A model generated the notes under the pieces. It worked only from the letters and a program-made list of their open reading frames with translations, was not told where the DNA came from and made no database searches. Position numbers and translations under genes: made by a program. From NCBI RefSeq assembly GCF_003201815.1, contig NZ_QJKB01000004.1, positions 329,312-393,311 on the forward strand: DNA of 64,000 nt, written 5' to 3'. Origin of the DNA: Undibacterium pigrum. GTDB taxonomy: Bacteria; Pseudomonadota; Gammaproteobacteria; Burkholderiales; Burkholderiaceae_D. This document shows positions 17,743-26,762 of this stretch, in pieces. Each line of letters begins with the position of its first letter. The stretch's first letter is position 1.

Positions 17743-18693
17743 ATGACCTTTATTTCCATCCTGTTAGCGCTGTTGATTGAGCAGCTCAAGCCCTTGCGGG
17801 CAGATAACCCTATCTATACGCAAATCCAGACGCTGGCTAATAAAATCGAAGCATCCTTTAATGCGGGCAAGGTCAAGCATGGCCGCCTGGGCTGGTGGAT
17901 AGTCATCGCTTCGCTGACTTTGCCAACAGCCCTGATTTACTGGCTGTGCTTGCGCCTGAACCCGATTGCCGCCTTGCTGTGGAATGTGCTCATTGTTTAC
18001 CTGACCCTGGGTTTCCGTCGCTATAGCCATTATTTCACATCAATACAACTGGCCCTGAGTTCTGGCGATGAAGATACCGCCAGACGTTATCTGGCAGAGT
18101 GGACGCATCTGGATACTACCGGCATGGATGTATCGGAAATTTCCAGGCTGGCAGTGGAACGCTCTTTGATCGCCACTCACCGCAATGTATTCGGCGTGTT
18201 CTTCTGGTTTTTGATGCCAGTAGGCCCAGCTTGCGCCGTCATGTATCGCGCAGCAGAATATCTGTCACGCGCCTGGAATGAACCTGAGCATATGAAAAAC
18301 GAAGAATTTGGCATTTATGCAGCCAAAGTCTTTTACTGGATAGACTGGGTGCCAGCCCGCCTGACCGCCGTCGCCTTTGCCGTGGTCGGCAATTTTGAAG
18401 ATGCTGTGTATTCCTGGCGCAATTATGCGGATCGCTGGTCGGACGAGTTGGTCGGTATCATTCTCTCTGCCGGTGGTGGTGCACTGGGCGTACGCCTCGG
18501 TGAACCAGAAGAAAAAGCCATGGTCTTGCAGGCAGATGCCACAGCAGTTGACGTCGATAGCCTGGAGCTGGAAAGCCAGCCTGGCGCAGAAGCTTCACCA
18601 CGCGCCTTGCAAAGCGCCGTTGGCCTGGTATGGCGAGCCTTGTTGCTGTGGATGCTCTTGCTATTACTCCTTTCCTTCGCAGTCTGGATATAA
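17743..18693 (+). CDS. CobD/CbiB-like membrane protein
   Basis: A 316-residue membrane protein. The N terminus (FISILLALLIEQLKPLR) and four or five hydrophobic segments fit the CobD/CbiB-like family found next to the trmD-rplS region in Burkholderiales. True CobD makes adenosylcobinamide phosphate, but these shorter proteins lie outside cobalamin operons and no cobalamin gene is seen here, so the biochemical role is uncertain. A strong terminator follows at 18697. Confidence 0.82.
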   Translation: MTFISILLALLIEQLKPLRADNPIYTQIQTLANKIEASFNAGKVKHGRLGWWIVIASLTLPTALIYWLCLRLNPIAALLWNVLIVYLTLGFRRYSHYFTSIQLALSSGDEDTARRYLAEWTHLDTTGMDVSEISRLAVERSLIATHRNVFGVFFWFLMPVGPACAVMYRAAEYLSRAWNEPEHMKNEEFGIYAAKVFYWIDWVPARLTAVAFAVVGNFEDAVYSWRNYADRWSDELVGIILSAGGGALGVRLGEPEEKAMVLQADATAVDVDSLELESQPGAEASPRALQSAVGLVWRALLLWMLLLLLLSFAVWI

Positions 18694-18696
18694 TTT

Positions 18697-18732
18697 AAAA
18701 GCTGGTTCTGTTAATGCAGTACCAGCTTTTTT
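18697..18732 (+). terminator. Intrinsic terminator after the CobD-like gene
   Basis: Ten-bp stem AAAAGCTGGT/ACCAGCTTTT with a 14-base loop and a T run, right after the stop at 18693. Confidence 0.9.
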
Positions 18733-18797
18733 GCTATGGCAGATCTGGATAAGATTTGGATATCTCGTGATGATATTCAGAATAGAAGGAGCATCGT

Positions 18798-19271
18798 ATG
18801 TCAGAAAGCTTTGAAGGCCAGTGTCAGTGCGGTGAGGTGCAATACGAGGTAACAGGTGAGTCACTGACTTTGTTCACCTGCCACTGTCAGGATTGCCAGC
18901 GACAATCATCCAGTGCTTTTGGCATGGCGCTCTGGATACGCCTGGGTGATATGCTGCTAAAAACGGGTGAGCCCAAATTATGGGTGCGCAAAATGCCTTC
19001 AGGGCGTGAGATGGAATGCAGCTTTTGCCCGACTTGTGGCACACGCTTGTTCCATCGCTTGCTGGGACAGACAGAGATCATCAGCATTAAACCGGGTACA
19101 CTGAACGATACCAGCAGCTTGCAGGCGGTCGCCCATATCTGGACCAGAAGTGCGCAGCCCTGGTTGAATCTGGATCAAGATTGCTTGCAATATGCTGACA
19201 ACCCAGACGATTTCCAGATCCTGTTTGCCGCTTGGAAAAACAGAAATTTGCCGGATAAAACGAAAAAATAA
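18798..19271 (+). CDS. GFA (glutathione-dependent formaldehyde-activating-like) family protein
   Basis: A 157-residue protein with the zinc-binding cysteines of the GFA fold: CQCGEVQYEV, CHCQDCQRQSSSAFG and CPTCGTRLFH. These small zinc proteins (Mss4-like fold) include glutathione-dependent formaldehyde-activating enzyme, but most members have unknown substrates. AAGGAG precedes ATG 18798. The stop overlaps the next ATG (TAATG at 19269-19273), so it is coupled to the GNAT gene. Confidence 0.9.
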   Translation: MSESFEGQCQCGEVQYEVTGESLTLFTCHCQDCQRQSSSAFGMALWIRLGDMLLKTGEPKLWVRKMPSGREMECSFCPTCGTRLFHRLLGQTEIISIKPGTLNDTSSLQAVAHIWTRSAQPWLNLDQDCLQYADNPDDFQILFAAWKNRNLPDKTKK

Positions 19272-19840
19272 TGAAGAAAATTATTGCTCCTGGCATTTGC
19301 CTGCGCGCGTATGAGGCTGATGATGCTGATGTATTTGCTGCCGTAGTCCGTGAATCCGTTGAAACTGTAGGCCGCTGGATGGGCTGGTGCCATGCCGATT
19401 TTAATAGTGATCACGCACGTGAATGGTTTGCTGCATGTGATAAAGCGCGGGAAGAAGGCACTGCCTATGAGTTTGGTATCTTCAGCGAAGATGGCAAGGT
19501 ATTGCTGGGTGGTGCGGGCTTGAATATGATCAGCAAGCTGCATAACTACTGCAATCTTGGTTACTGGATCAGGCAGTCTGAGCAAGACAAGGGCATCGCC
19601 ACCAGGGCGACCATGTTGCTGGCAGACGCAGGCTTCAAGCAACTGGATTTCAATCGAATTGAGATAGTCGCTGCCGAAGGCAATATCAACAGTATCGCTG
19701 TTGCAAAAAAAGTTGGTGCGCAGCTTGAATGCCTGGCCCGCAATCGCCTCATCGTTGGTGGAGTGCCAGTCACAGCAGCAGTACATTCCTTGCTACGGGA
19801 AGACTGGCAGGCCAGCCTGACTTATGATGTACAAAAATAA
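19271..19840 (+). CDS. GNAT family N-acetyltransferase
   Basis: A 189-residue RimJ/RimL-type acetyltransferase: GICLRAYEADDADVFAAVV at the N terminus, LGYWIRQSEQDKGIATRATMLLADAGF at the acetyl-CoA site and NINSIAVAKKVGAQLE near the end. The acceptor is unknown. It begins inside the stop of the GFA gene and ends 12 bases before the acyltransferase gene, so the three likely form one transcript. Confidence 0.9.
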   Translation: MKKIIAPGICLRAYEADDADVFAAVVRESVETVGRWMGWCHADFNSDHAREWFAACDKAREEGTAYEFGIFSEDGKVLLGGAGLNMISKLHNYCNLGYWIRQSEQDKGIATRATMLLADAGFKQLDFNRIEIVAAEGNINSIAVAKKVGAQLECLARNRLIVGGVPVTAAVHSLLREDWQASLTYDVQK

Positions 19841-19851
19841 GACGGGGGTTT

Positions 19852-20925
19852 ATGTCTGAGCGAAATGCCAGTATAGATATTGCCAAAGGTCTGGGTATTA
19901 TCCTGGTGGTCTTTGGACATAACTGGATCATCGCTCATGATCATGGCGAACTGTTTCGCATCATCTTTTCCTTCCACATGCCCCTGTTTTTCTTTTTGTC
20001 CGGGGCTGTCCTGCATCACGATACTGCTTTCAGGGATTTTCTGGCTTTCAAGGCAGATGCCTTGCTGAAGCCCTTCTTTGTCGTATTGTCAGTCTGGGGA
20101 CTGGCGCGCATAGCCTTGTCGGGCGTGGATGCACGCAGCTATTTGCTCGGCATGCTATATGCCACTGGTAATACCATAGAGTGGGTGCCACTCTGGTATT
20201 TGCCGCATTTGTTTTTGGCCATGCTGCTGGCCTGGCTGATTTTGCGTCTGGCAAATCGCCTGCATGCCGGGTTATTGCTGCCAGTGTTTTGCATGGCTAT
20301 TTTATTGGCTGCTGGAATAGCCTTTATACATATGTTGAGCCAATTGGACGCACAACAATTTGCTGGCTTGAATCTCTGGCTGGGTAATCATCAAGGCAAT
20401 TTCCCGGGCTTGCCATGGAACCTGGATCTGATTGGCATCAGCACTGCCTTCGTCTTGCTGGGCTACGTGATGCATGAACATGTCATGCACTTTCGCTTCC
20501 AGTCCTGGATATTTACTATGGCGTTGCTGTTGTTTACGGCGCTGCATTTCTTTTTTGATGAAACCATAGATTTGAATATGCGCGTGTATGGCAACAGGTG
20601 GATATCAACTGCCCAGGCCTTGCTGGGCATTTATCTGCTCCTGTCAGTGTCGACCTGTTTGCAATACACTGGCAAATTGGGTAAGGCACTGGCTTATTTG
20701 GGCGCCAGCAGTTTATTCATCATGATCTTTCATTCATGGATAGAGTGGAAGGTATTTGCCATCCTGGCACGCTGGATTTCATTTAACTATCTGAATGCCA
20801 GCCTGGCATTTCTGGCAGGATTGTTGTTGCCATTGCTCTTATTGAGCCTGGTCAAAAAGAATAAGTTCCTGCATGCTTTGCTCTTGCCAGCAAGGCATAT
20901 CCCCAAGCTGCGCACCGGGTTATAA
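19852..20925 (+). CDS. Acyltransferase 3 family membrane protein
   Basis: A 357-residue membrane protein with about ten hydrophobic helices. The N terminus has the AT3 signature RNASIDIAKGLGIILVVFGH, including the catalytic His in FGHNW, and the later FHMPLFFFLSG segment. Family members O-acylate surface sugars, glucans or antibiotics. No glycan genes are adjacent, so the acceptor is open. It is preceded closely by the GNAT gene. Confidence 0.88.
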   Translation: MSERNASIDIAKGLGIILVVFGHNWIIAHDHGELFRIIFSFHMPLFFFLSGAVLHHDTAFRDFLAFKADALLKPFFVVLSVWGLARIALSGVDARSYLLGMLYATGNTIEWVPLWYLPHLFLAMLLAWLILRLANRLHAGLLLPVFCMAILLAAGIAFIHMLSQLDAQQFAGLNLWLGNHQGNFPGLPWNLDLIGISTAFVLLGYVMHEHVMHFRFQSWIFTMALLLFTALHFFFDETIDLNMRVYGNRWISTAQALLGIYLLLSVSTCLQYTGKLGKALAYLGASSLFIMIFHSWIEWKVFAILARWISFNYLNASLAFLAGLLLPLLLLSLVKKNKFLHALLLPARHIPKLRTGL

Positions 20926-21126
20926 GATACCGAAGGTGTCCGTTTCCGCACACTATTGCTGTTCATAAATGGACAAAGCAAGGCAGATGTCCAATCTGAA
21001 CTACCTTAAGTCTGTATTAAGTCTATAAGCCTCTGGCTTTGTTTACCGCTGCCAGCATGCAGGATTACAATGGCTTGAAATTATATTCACCCGCAATTGT
21101 CGACCTGAGTTTCTTTCATCTTCTTC

Positions 21127-22548
21127 ATGCCAGCCTCCACTACTGCAGCACACCCTGCAATTAATACTTCCATACTCATCATTGATGATGACCCCGATGT
21201 TGCATGCGCAGCCCAGTTATTATTGCGCAGGCATTACCAGCGTGTCAGCACCCTGACGGATACTGCGCAACTGAATTCCAGCTTGCAAGCGGCAATGCCG
21301 GATGTGGTCTTGCTGGACATGAATTTCACACCAGGCCGCACGGATGGTGCCGAGGGCCTGGCCTTGCTGAGCCAGTTACGCACACTCAATCCAGCTCCAG
21401 CCGTCATCATGATGACGGCTTATGCAGACGTCCCGCTGGCTGTCGAGGCCTTGAAACGCGGTGCCAGCGACTTCATTACCAAGCCCTGGAATAATGACAG
21501 ACTGGTGGCAGCGGTGCAGAGCGCAGCCAGTCGCTATGGCAAGCAGGACTTGTCTTTACAGGATGAGGATTTTCCTGAATTGATGGGCCATGCAGCCAGC
21601 ATGCGCGAGTTGAAATCCATCATCAGGAGCGTGGCGCCGACGGAGGCAAATGTCCTCATCCTCGGTGAAAATGGCGCAGGCAAGGAATTGGTGGCGCGTG
21701 CCATCCACCAGCATTCTGCACGCAGGGAAGCGACATTTTTGCCTGTCGACATGGGTAGCATACCCGAGTCGACCTTTGAAAGCGAAATGTATGGCCATAA
21801 AAAAGGGGCGTTCACCGATGCCAGGCAAGACCGGGCAGGGCGTTTTCAGACTGCTTCTGGCGGTGTACTTTTTCTCGATGAAATTGGTAATCTGCCTCTG
21901 GGTGCCCAGGCAAAATTACTGCATGCACTGGAGCGCCGCGAAATTACTCCCATAGGGGCAGACCGGGCAGAGAAAATCAATGTCCGCATCATCAGTGCCA
22001 CCAATCTGAATGAGGCCAGTTTGTTCGATGCCAGTGTGTTTCGCACCGACCTCTTGTTTCGTCTCAATACCATCGTCTTGCGCATACCGCCATTGCGCGA
22101 ACGGGTAGCTGATATCCCTATGCTGCTGGCTCATTACCTGCATGGCTATCAACAACAATATCAAAGACCAGCAAGAAATATTGATGGCAATGTAGTGGCA
22201 GCCTTGTCTGCCTATTCCTGGCCAGGCAATGTCAGGGAGCTGCGTCACGCCTGTGAAAGAGCGGTGATACTGGCGACTCAGGAAAACTACATGCTGGCAG
22301 ATTTTGGTTTGCCATTTGCAGCGATAGCTGAGATTAAATCTGCCGCTGTACCGGTGACGCAAGTGGCAGTGGCGGAAGCCTCGACAGAAACAGTTATTAC
22401 CAGCCCCGAATACACGCTGGCCGCACTGGAGCGCGAAACCATCGCCAATGCCATGAGCAAGGCAGAAGGAAATATCAGCCAGGCCGCCAAATTGCTGGGC
22501 CTGAGCCGTGCTGCACTCTACCGCAAGCTGGAAAAGCATGACATCTGA
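21127..22548 (+). CDS. Sigma-54-dependent response regulator (NtrC family)
   Basis: A 473-residue regulator with three domains: a receiver (IIDDDPDV, phospho-Asp in VVLLDMN, Lys in FITKPW), an AAA+ sigma-54 activator domain (Walker A GENGAGKE, Walker B LFLDEIG) and a C-terminal Fis-type helix-turn-helix (ISQAAKLLGLSRAALYRKLEK). It would activate RpoN promoters when phosphorylated. The sigma-54-contact loop reads GAFTDA where GAFTGA is usual. The kinase gene overlaps its 3' end by 11 bases, so the two are a pair. The target operon is not evident. Confidence 0.93.
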   Translation: MPASTTAAHPAINTSILIIDDDPDVACAAQLLLRRHYQRVSTLTDTAQLNSSLQAAMPDVVLLDMNFTPGRTDGAEGLALLSQLRTLNPAPAVIMMTAYADVPLAVEALKRGASDFITKPWNNDRLVAAVQSAASRYGKQDLSLQDEDFPELMGHAASMRELKSIIRSVAPTEANVLILGENGAGKELVARAIHQHSARREATFLPVDMGSIPESTFESEMYGHKKGAFTDARQDRAGRFQTASGGVLFLDEIGNLPLGAQAKLLHALERREITPIGADRAEKINVRIISATNLNEASLFDASVFRTDLLFRLNTIVLRIPPLRERVADIPMLLAHYLHGYQQQYQRPARNIDGNVVAALSAYSWPGNVRELRHACERAVILATQENYMLADFGLPFAAIAEIKSAAVPVTQVAVAEASTETVITSPEYTLAALERETIANAMSKAEGNISQAAKLLGLSRAALYRKLEKHDI

Positions 22549-23794
22549 TCCAAGTCCCGCCTGGCGCGGGAAATTGCTGACTGTCTGCGGCATGCTCATC
22601 ATCGTCGGCGCTGCGACGGCCATGACGTATCTGCATACTGCCGGACAAAGTGATCAATTATTGCGCTGGTCGATAGTAATGGCATTGCTGGCTGTTTCTG
22701 GTTTGCTGATGTTTATCCGGGGCCTGAGCAGCCTGGCTGCGCCTCAGGCCAGGCCAGACGCTGGCAATCTATTGCCAGCCATGCAGCGCGATGGTTTGCA
22801 GCAAACGGCACTGACACTGGAAAGCCGGCTGGAGCATGCGCCCATTGCCCTGTTTTGTGTAGAGAGTAAAGGGCAGGAAAAAAATGTCAGCCCCCTGAAC
22901 GGCAATGCCCGTCGCTTGATTGCACCTGGTCGCGTGATTGAAGTCAGCCAGCTGTATGAGCAAATCATTGCCCAGGCTGTGGGCAAGCGCAGCATGATTT
23001 GTTTTGAAACTGAGCAGGGACAGGAACGTGCCTTGCTGGCAAGCAGCAGTCTCACCCTGCAAAGCCAGGCACAACTCATCGTGGCATTGATGCCTGTAGA
23101 GTCTGAGCTGCAAATGGAGGCGCAACAGGCCTGGCAAAAACTCATCCGTGTACTCACGCATGAAATCATGAATTCGCTGACACCTGTCGCTTCCTTATCC
23201 AGCACCGCGCAAGATATGTTGAATGATCTGCAATTGCCCCAGCAAAATGCCGCCGACCTGGCGCTGGCACTTGATGCCATCAGCAGGCGTGCACATGGCC
23301 TGGTCAATTTTGTCGGCAGCTACCGCAGCCTGGCCAATGTGCCAGTGGCACAGCTTGAAAGAGTGCAATTGCAGGCTTTGCTGGCACGTATATCTTCATT
23401 GGTCAGCCCCATGTGGCAGTCCAGAGGCGGGGAAATACAGTTCAGTGTAGAGCCCGCCAACCTGGAAGCCATGCTAGACCCTGCGCAACTGGAACAGGCA
23501 CTTATCAACCTCATCAAAAATGCCTTTGAGGCGACAGCAAGTGTCCAGCCCGCTATCGTCAGCATACGGGCCCAGCTTAGTCGTGGTGCACGCTTGCGCA
23601 TAGAAGTCAGTGACAATGGGCCAGGGGTGCCCAAGGATTTGATCGCGCACATCTTCACGCCTTTCTTTTCTACCCGTGAGCATGGCAGTGGGATAGGGCT
23701 GGCGCTGGTCAGGCAATTGGTGCAGGGGAATGGGGGGACGGTGAGGTATGCGGATAGTGTGGGTGGTGGGGCGAGGTTTATTATTAGTTTGTGA
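22538..23794 (+). CDS. NtrB-type membrane histidine kinase
   Basis: A 418-residue kinase. Two transmembrane helices come first (LLTVCGMLIIVGAATAMTY and WSIVMALLAVSGLLMFI) with only a short periplasmic turn. A PAS-like region follows, then the H box (RVLTHEIMNSLTPV) and the ATPase boxes (LINLIKNAFEA, DNGPGVP, GSGIGLALVRQL). ATG 22538 lies inside the regulator gene with TGGAAAAG before it. With so little periplasmic part, it probably senses a signal in or under the membrane. Cognate to the preceding regulator. Confidence 0.92.
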   Translation: MTSDPSPAWRGKLLTVCGMLIIVGAATAMTYLHTAGQSDQLLRWSIVMALLAVSGLLMFIRGLSSLAAPQARPDAGNLLPAMQRDGLQQTALTLESRLEHAPIALFCVESKGQEKNVSPLNGNARRLIAPGRVIEVSQLYEQIIAQAVGKRSMICFETEQGQERALLASSSLTLQSQAQLIVALMPVESELQMEAQQAWQKLIRVLTHEIMNSLTPVASLSSTAQDMLNDLQLPQQNAADLALALDAISRRAHGLVNFVGSYRSLANVPVAQLERVQLQALLARISSLVSPMWQSRGGEIQFSVEPANLEAMLDPAQLEQALINLIKNAFEATASVQPAIVSIRAQLSRGARLRIEVSDNGPGVPKDLIAHIFTPFFSTREHGSGIGLALVRQLVQGNGGTVRYADSVGGGARFIISL

Positions 23795-23938
23795 GGTGTG
23801 GGGAGTTTTGTTTCAAGATGACAGTAGTGCGATGGCTGTGGTTTTTGCCTGGATAGCGTGCGCTATTGTGTATAGTTTTATTGGAATACCGTGTAGCGAA
23901 CCCCGACTTGATAATTACTCACTCTTCTTAGCTACGTC

Positions 23939-23963
23939 ATTCCAGCGTGCTTTTAGCTGGAAT
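23939..23963. repeat. ATTCCAGC hairpin unit
   Basis: Inverted repeat ATTCCAGC/GCTGGAAT with a 9-base loop. The unit resembles short palindromic sequences scattered between genes in many proteobacteria; only one clear copy is seen in this window. Confidence 0.6.
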
Positions 23964-24268
23964 CCAGCGGCGTTTGTTGCATACTTGTGTCACGTGTAAA
24001 ACGATTGGCCTTCGTAGAACCAAGCCGGGTCTCGGCCCGGCGGCCGAAATTCTTTCTTTGCGTCGCCAAAGAAAGAATTCAAAGAAAGGCGACCCAGGCG
24101 TAGCCGCCCCTGCGGGGTTCCCATTTGCGCAGTACAAAAAATGGGAAGATCCGAAACTCGCTGCGCTCAGACAGCGGCTCTTCTTGATCCATTTTCTGTA
24201 CAGCACAAATGGCGTCTACACATGGGAACTGCGAACGTCAAAAGCAACCACAACCCCAGAGTCAAGCC

Positions 24269-24316
24269 CAACAGCAACAGCAACAGCAACGGCAACAGCA
24301 ACGGCAACGGCAACGG
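24269..24316 (+). repeat. Hexanucleotide tandem array (CAACRG)8
   Basis: Eight uninterrupted 6-base units of CAACAG or CAACGG. In one frame this reads alternating Asn and Ser/Gly, in another Thr-Ala, but no real gene is supported. Such arrays gain and lose units by slippage, so length may vary between strains. Confidence 0.9.
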
Positions 24317-24574
24317 CAAGTCGCCCGACTATTGTCTACCTTGTATTTTATTCAAGAGCAGTGATCAATCATGCATGTCAATTTAAACATGCAACACACC
24401 ATAAGATTATCAATCACATAAACACTAGCCCGCTCTTTTCTTTACTAGCCCGCAAAATGCACTATATTGGCAGGGTAAGATTGCATGCTTTGCATCAAAG
24501 CCAGATATATCAGTGACGCCGGTTTTGATTCAAGTCTTCTATAAGATATAATATGGAAGTATATTGAAAGCTTG

Positions 24575-24961
24575 ATGTCACATAATGATGTTAAGCTTAA
24601 TTCACTCTTGCATCAGCAAGCCGAGCACATGGCCGAATCCACTAAAACGCAACAAGTCCGCGAGTTTTTCATCCAGGGTATAACCAGTGATGGCAAACAA
24701 TTTCGCCCCAGCGATTGGGCAGAGCGCCTGTGCGGAGCCATGTCTTGTTTCAGCCCTGACGGTGGCAGGCACTCACACTTGCAATATTCACCTTACGTAC
24801 GCCCGATATTGCTGAATGGTGTGCGTTCTGTCGTGGTCAATGAAGCCATCCGCGATATAGAGCCGCTGGCTTATCATTTTGTTCTCAGTTTTGCCAAAGA
24901 TAATGATTTGCAAATTATCGATGCATGCCTGTTGCCTGAAGAACCCAAGGCTGACAAGTAA
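24575..24961 (+). CDS. DUF3579 family protein
   Basis: A 128-residue protein. FFIQGITSDGKQFRPSDWAERLCG and the later YSPYVRPILLNGVRSVVVNEAIRDIEPLAYHFVLSFAKDNDLQI match DUF3579, a small family of unknown function nearly confined to betaproteobacteria. It supports the taxonomic placement. Two starts are possible, ATG 24575 or ATG 24629 (MAESTK); the conserved part lies after both. Confidence 0.87.
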   Translation: MSHNDVKLNSLLHQQAEHMAESTKTQQVREFFIQGITSDGKQFRPSDWAERLCGAMSCFSPDGGRHSHLQYSPYVRPILLNGVRSVVVNEAIRDIEPLAYHFVLSFAKDNDLQIIDACLLPEEPKADK

Positions 24962-25017
24962 AGCGTCATGCCTTAAGCTGGGCTAATCCAGCTCATGTCT
25001 TGCATTACTTTGCGGTA

Positions 25018-25929
25018 TCACACTGTCTGGTTTTGAAACGCCTCTATCACTTGCTGCCTTAACCAGCGGTTCGCCGGATCATTTTCCACATTCTGATGCC
25101 AGTACAAATACACATCCCATGAAGGCATGGCGGTGGGCAGTGGTAATATCTGATTATTGAATTGTTCATTCGCGATGCGTGCATAGCCTTCTGGCATCGT
25201 CAGCAGTAAATCTGTCTGGCTGACGACCCTGCATGCAGCAAAATAATGCTGGCAACGCAGGCGTATGCGTCTTTGCAGGCCCAGACGGCTCAGCTCAAAA
25301 TCTTCCAGTCCCATGCCTTTGCGGCGTGAACTGGCGAGTATGTGTTCGGCCTGCATATAAGTGTCCAGATCCAGTTCACCCTGTATGACGGGGTGATCGC
25401 GTCTGGCCAGCACAACAGTGTTGCCTTGTACCACCATCTGGCGGTGTATCTCATTTGGCAATGGCAATAGCATATCAATCGCCAGATCAAGGCTGCCCGC
25501 CGCCAGCTCGCTGACCAGCTCCCGTCTCTCTACCTGTATCGCTGCCAAATTGATTTGTGGCGCTTGGCGGGTAATGCTCTCCATCAGCGGTGGCAGGGCA
25601 GTTGATTCCAACACATCACGCAAAGCCAGGTTGAACTGTTTGCTTGCCAGTGCCGGATCAAACTTGTCATTCTCGGTCAGCGTCACTTCCAGCCCGCGCA
25701 GTGCTTGCCGCACCGGCTCTATGATGCTGCGCGCCAGCGGGGTCGAAACCATCATCTGGCCCTGACGCACAAACAGCGGGTCGTTGAACAGTTGCCGCAG
25801 GCGGTTCAGTGCATGGCTGATGGCGGGCTGGGTCAGGTTCAGTTGCTGGCTGGCGCGGGTCACGCTGCCTTCGGTATAGATGGCAACAAAGACAGTGAAC
25901 AGGTTTAAATCGACGCGGGATAAATGCAT
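25018..25929 (-). CDS. LysR family transcriptional regulator
   Basis: A 303-residue regulator. The N-terminal winged helix-turn-helix is typical (LNLFTVFVAIYTEGSVTRASQQLNLTQPAISHALNRLRQLFNDPLFVR) and the rest is a LysR effector-binding domain of the NahR/NodD-like group. It is divergent from the phosphatase and fatty-acyl genes at 26031 onward, so it may control them. A 14-base perfect palindrome AGATTAATTAATCT (25931-25944) lies right before its start and could be its operator. Confidence 0.92.
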   Translation of the reverse strand: MHLSRVDLNLFTVFVAIYTEGSVTRASQQLNLTQPAISHALNRLRQLFNDPLFVRQGQMMVSTPLARSIIEPVRQALRGLEVTLTENDKFDPALASKQFNLALRDVLESTALPPLMESITRQAPQINLAAIQVERRELVSELAAGSLDLAIDMLLPLPNEIHRQMVVQGNTVVLARRDHPVIQGELDLDTYMQAEHILASSRRKGMGLEDFELSRLGLQRRIRLRCQHYFAACRVVSQTDLLLTMPEGYARIANEQFNNQILPLPTAMPSWDVYLYWHQNVENDPANRWLRQQVIEAFQNQTV

Positions 25930-25930
25930 G

Positions 25931-25944
25931 AGATTAATTAATCT
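25931..25944. promoter_or_regulatory. Palindrome in the LysR/phosphatase divergent region
   Basis: Perfect 14-base palindrome AGATTAATTAATCT placed one base before the LysR start codon (on the minus strand) and about 90 bases before the divergent gene. Position fits autoregulation; binding is not shown. Confidence 0.45.
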
Positions 25945-26030
25945 TGATAATAACTATTCATTTGATCAATTATAGTCCCGGGCTTACACTTTGTTCATCA
26001 ATTTATAAGTGAAATATCACAGAGGAAGTA

Positions 26031-26762
26031 ATGGCAGCTTTATATCTGGTCAGGCACGGGCAGGCTTCATTCGGCAACCAGAACTATGACCAATTGTCTG
26101 AACTGGGCGAACAGCAGGCAAGGCACTTGGGCCGCTGGTGGGCCGCGCGTGATATGCAGGTGTCAAGGGTAGTAACGGGCGCGCTGAAACGGCACCAGCA
26201 AACCGCGCAAGCCTGTCTATCTGAAATGCTGCAACAGGATGTTAATGGGCTGGATACCTCTGCCTGGCATTGCGATGCCGGTTTCAACGAATACAACCAC
26301 CATGAAGTGCTGGCGCGGCACGTACCCGCTTTTGATGACCCGGCGGCGGTCAAGCATTTCCTCATGAATACGCCGAACGGCAAGCAAGCCTTCCAGGATA
26401 TTTTTGCCCAGGCCATCAGCCGCTGGATGTCAGGCGAGTATGACGCTGAGTATGTAGAAAGCTGGAATGAATTCCGCCAGCGCTGCGTTATCGCCATGCA
26501 CAAGCAACTGGCGCTTGCGGATGATGCAAAGAACATCGTCGTGTTCACTTCTGGCGGCACGATCTCGGCCTTATGCCAGCATGTGCTGGGCTTTCCTGAT
26601 CCACGTTTTGCTGAACTCAACTGGTCATTGGTGAACAGCGCGGTCACGCGCTTTCATTTGCAGCCAACAGCCGAAGGCATGTTGCGTCCTGCGCTGGCTT
26701 ACCTGAATAATTTTTCACATCTTGAAGTGTTGAATAACCCCAAAGCAATTACCTACGTTTAA
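26031..26762 (+). CDS. Histidine phosphatase family protein
   Basis: A 243-residue phosphatase of the phosphoglycerate-mutase-like superfamily. The catalytic motif is LYLVRHGQAS at the N terminus, the proton-donor region is around DAGFNEYNHHE, and the second His is probably in a later segment (VVFTSGGTIS, where many relatives have a His before Gly-Gly). That last site is atypical. The last two bases of the stop codon (26761-26762) touch the left end of the dispersed repeat. It precedes the fatty-acyl genes and is probably transcribed with them. Confidence 0.85.
   Translation: MAALYLVRHGQASFGNQNYDQLSELGEQQARHLGRWWAARDMQVSRVVTGALKRHQQTAQACLSEMLQQDVNGLDTSAWHCDAGFNEYNHHEVLARHVPAFDDPAAVKHFLMNTPNGKQAFQDIFAQAISRWMSGEYDAEYVESWNEFRQRCVIAMHKQLALADDAKNIVVFTSGGTISALCQHVLGFPDPRFAELNWSLVNSAVTRFHLQPTAEGMLRPALAYLNNFSHLEVLNNPKAITYV

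Larger units (their letters stand above)
23795..24574. other. Gene-free composite repeat region
   Basis: About 780 bases without a convincing gene. It begins in very G-rich DNA continuing from the kinase 3' end. It then holds an ATTCCAGC/GCTGGAAT hairpin (23939-23963) and a stretch at about 24000-24240 with self-complementary pieces (TTCTTTCTTTGCGTCGCCAAAGAAAGAA) of the sort often repeated between proteobacterial genes. The hexanucleotide array at 24269-24316 comes next, then A+T-rich DNA before the DUF3579 gene. Open frames here have the composition of repeats and no family resemblance. Confidence 0.7.

Noticed and set aside
24269..24316. A CRISPR array
   Set aside because: Units are only six bases with no spacers; it is a simple tandem repeat. 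No other CRISPR-like array or cas gene was seen.
23947..24516. A 189-codon frame over the repeat region
   Set aside because: Its sequence is the translation of intergenic repeats and the hexanucleotide array, with no family pattern and no ribosome site.
26540..26560. A broken histidine phosphatase lacking the second His
   Set aside because: The VVFTSGGTIS region departs from the common pattern, but the gene is full length and the N-terminal RHG motif is intact, so I do not call it a pseudogene.
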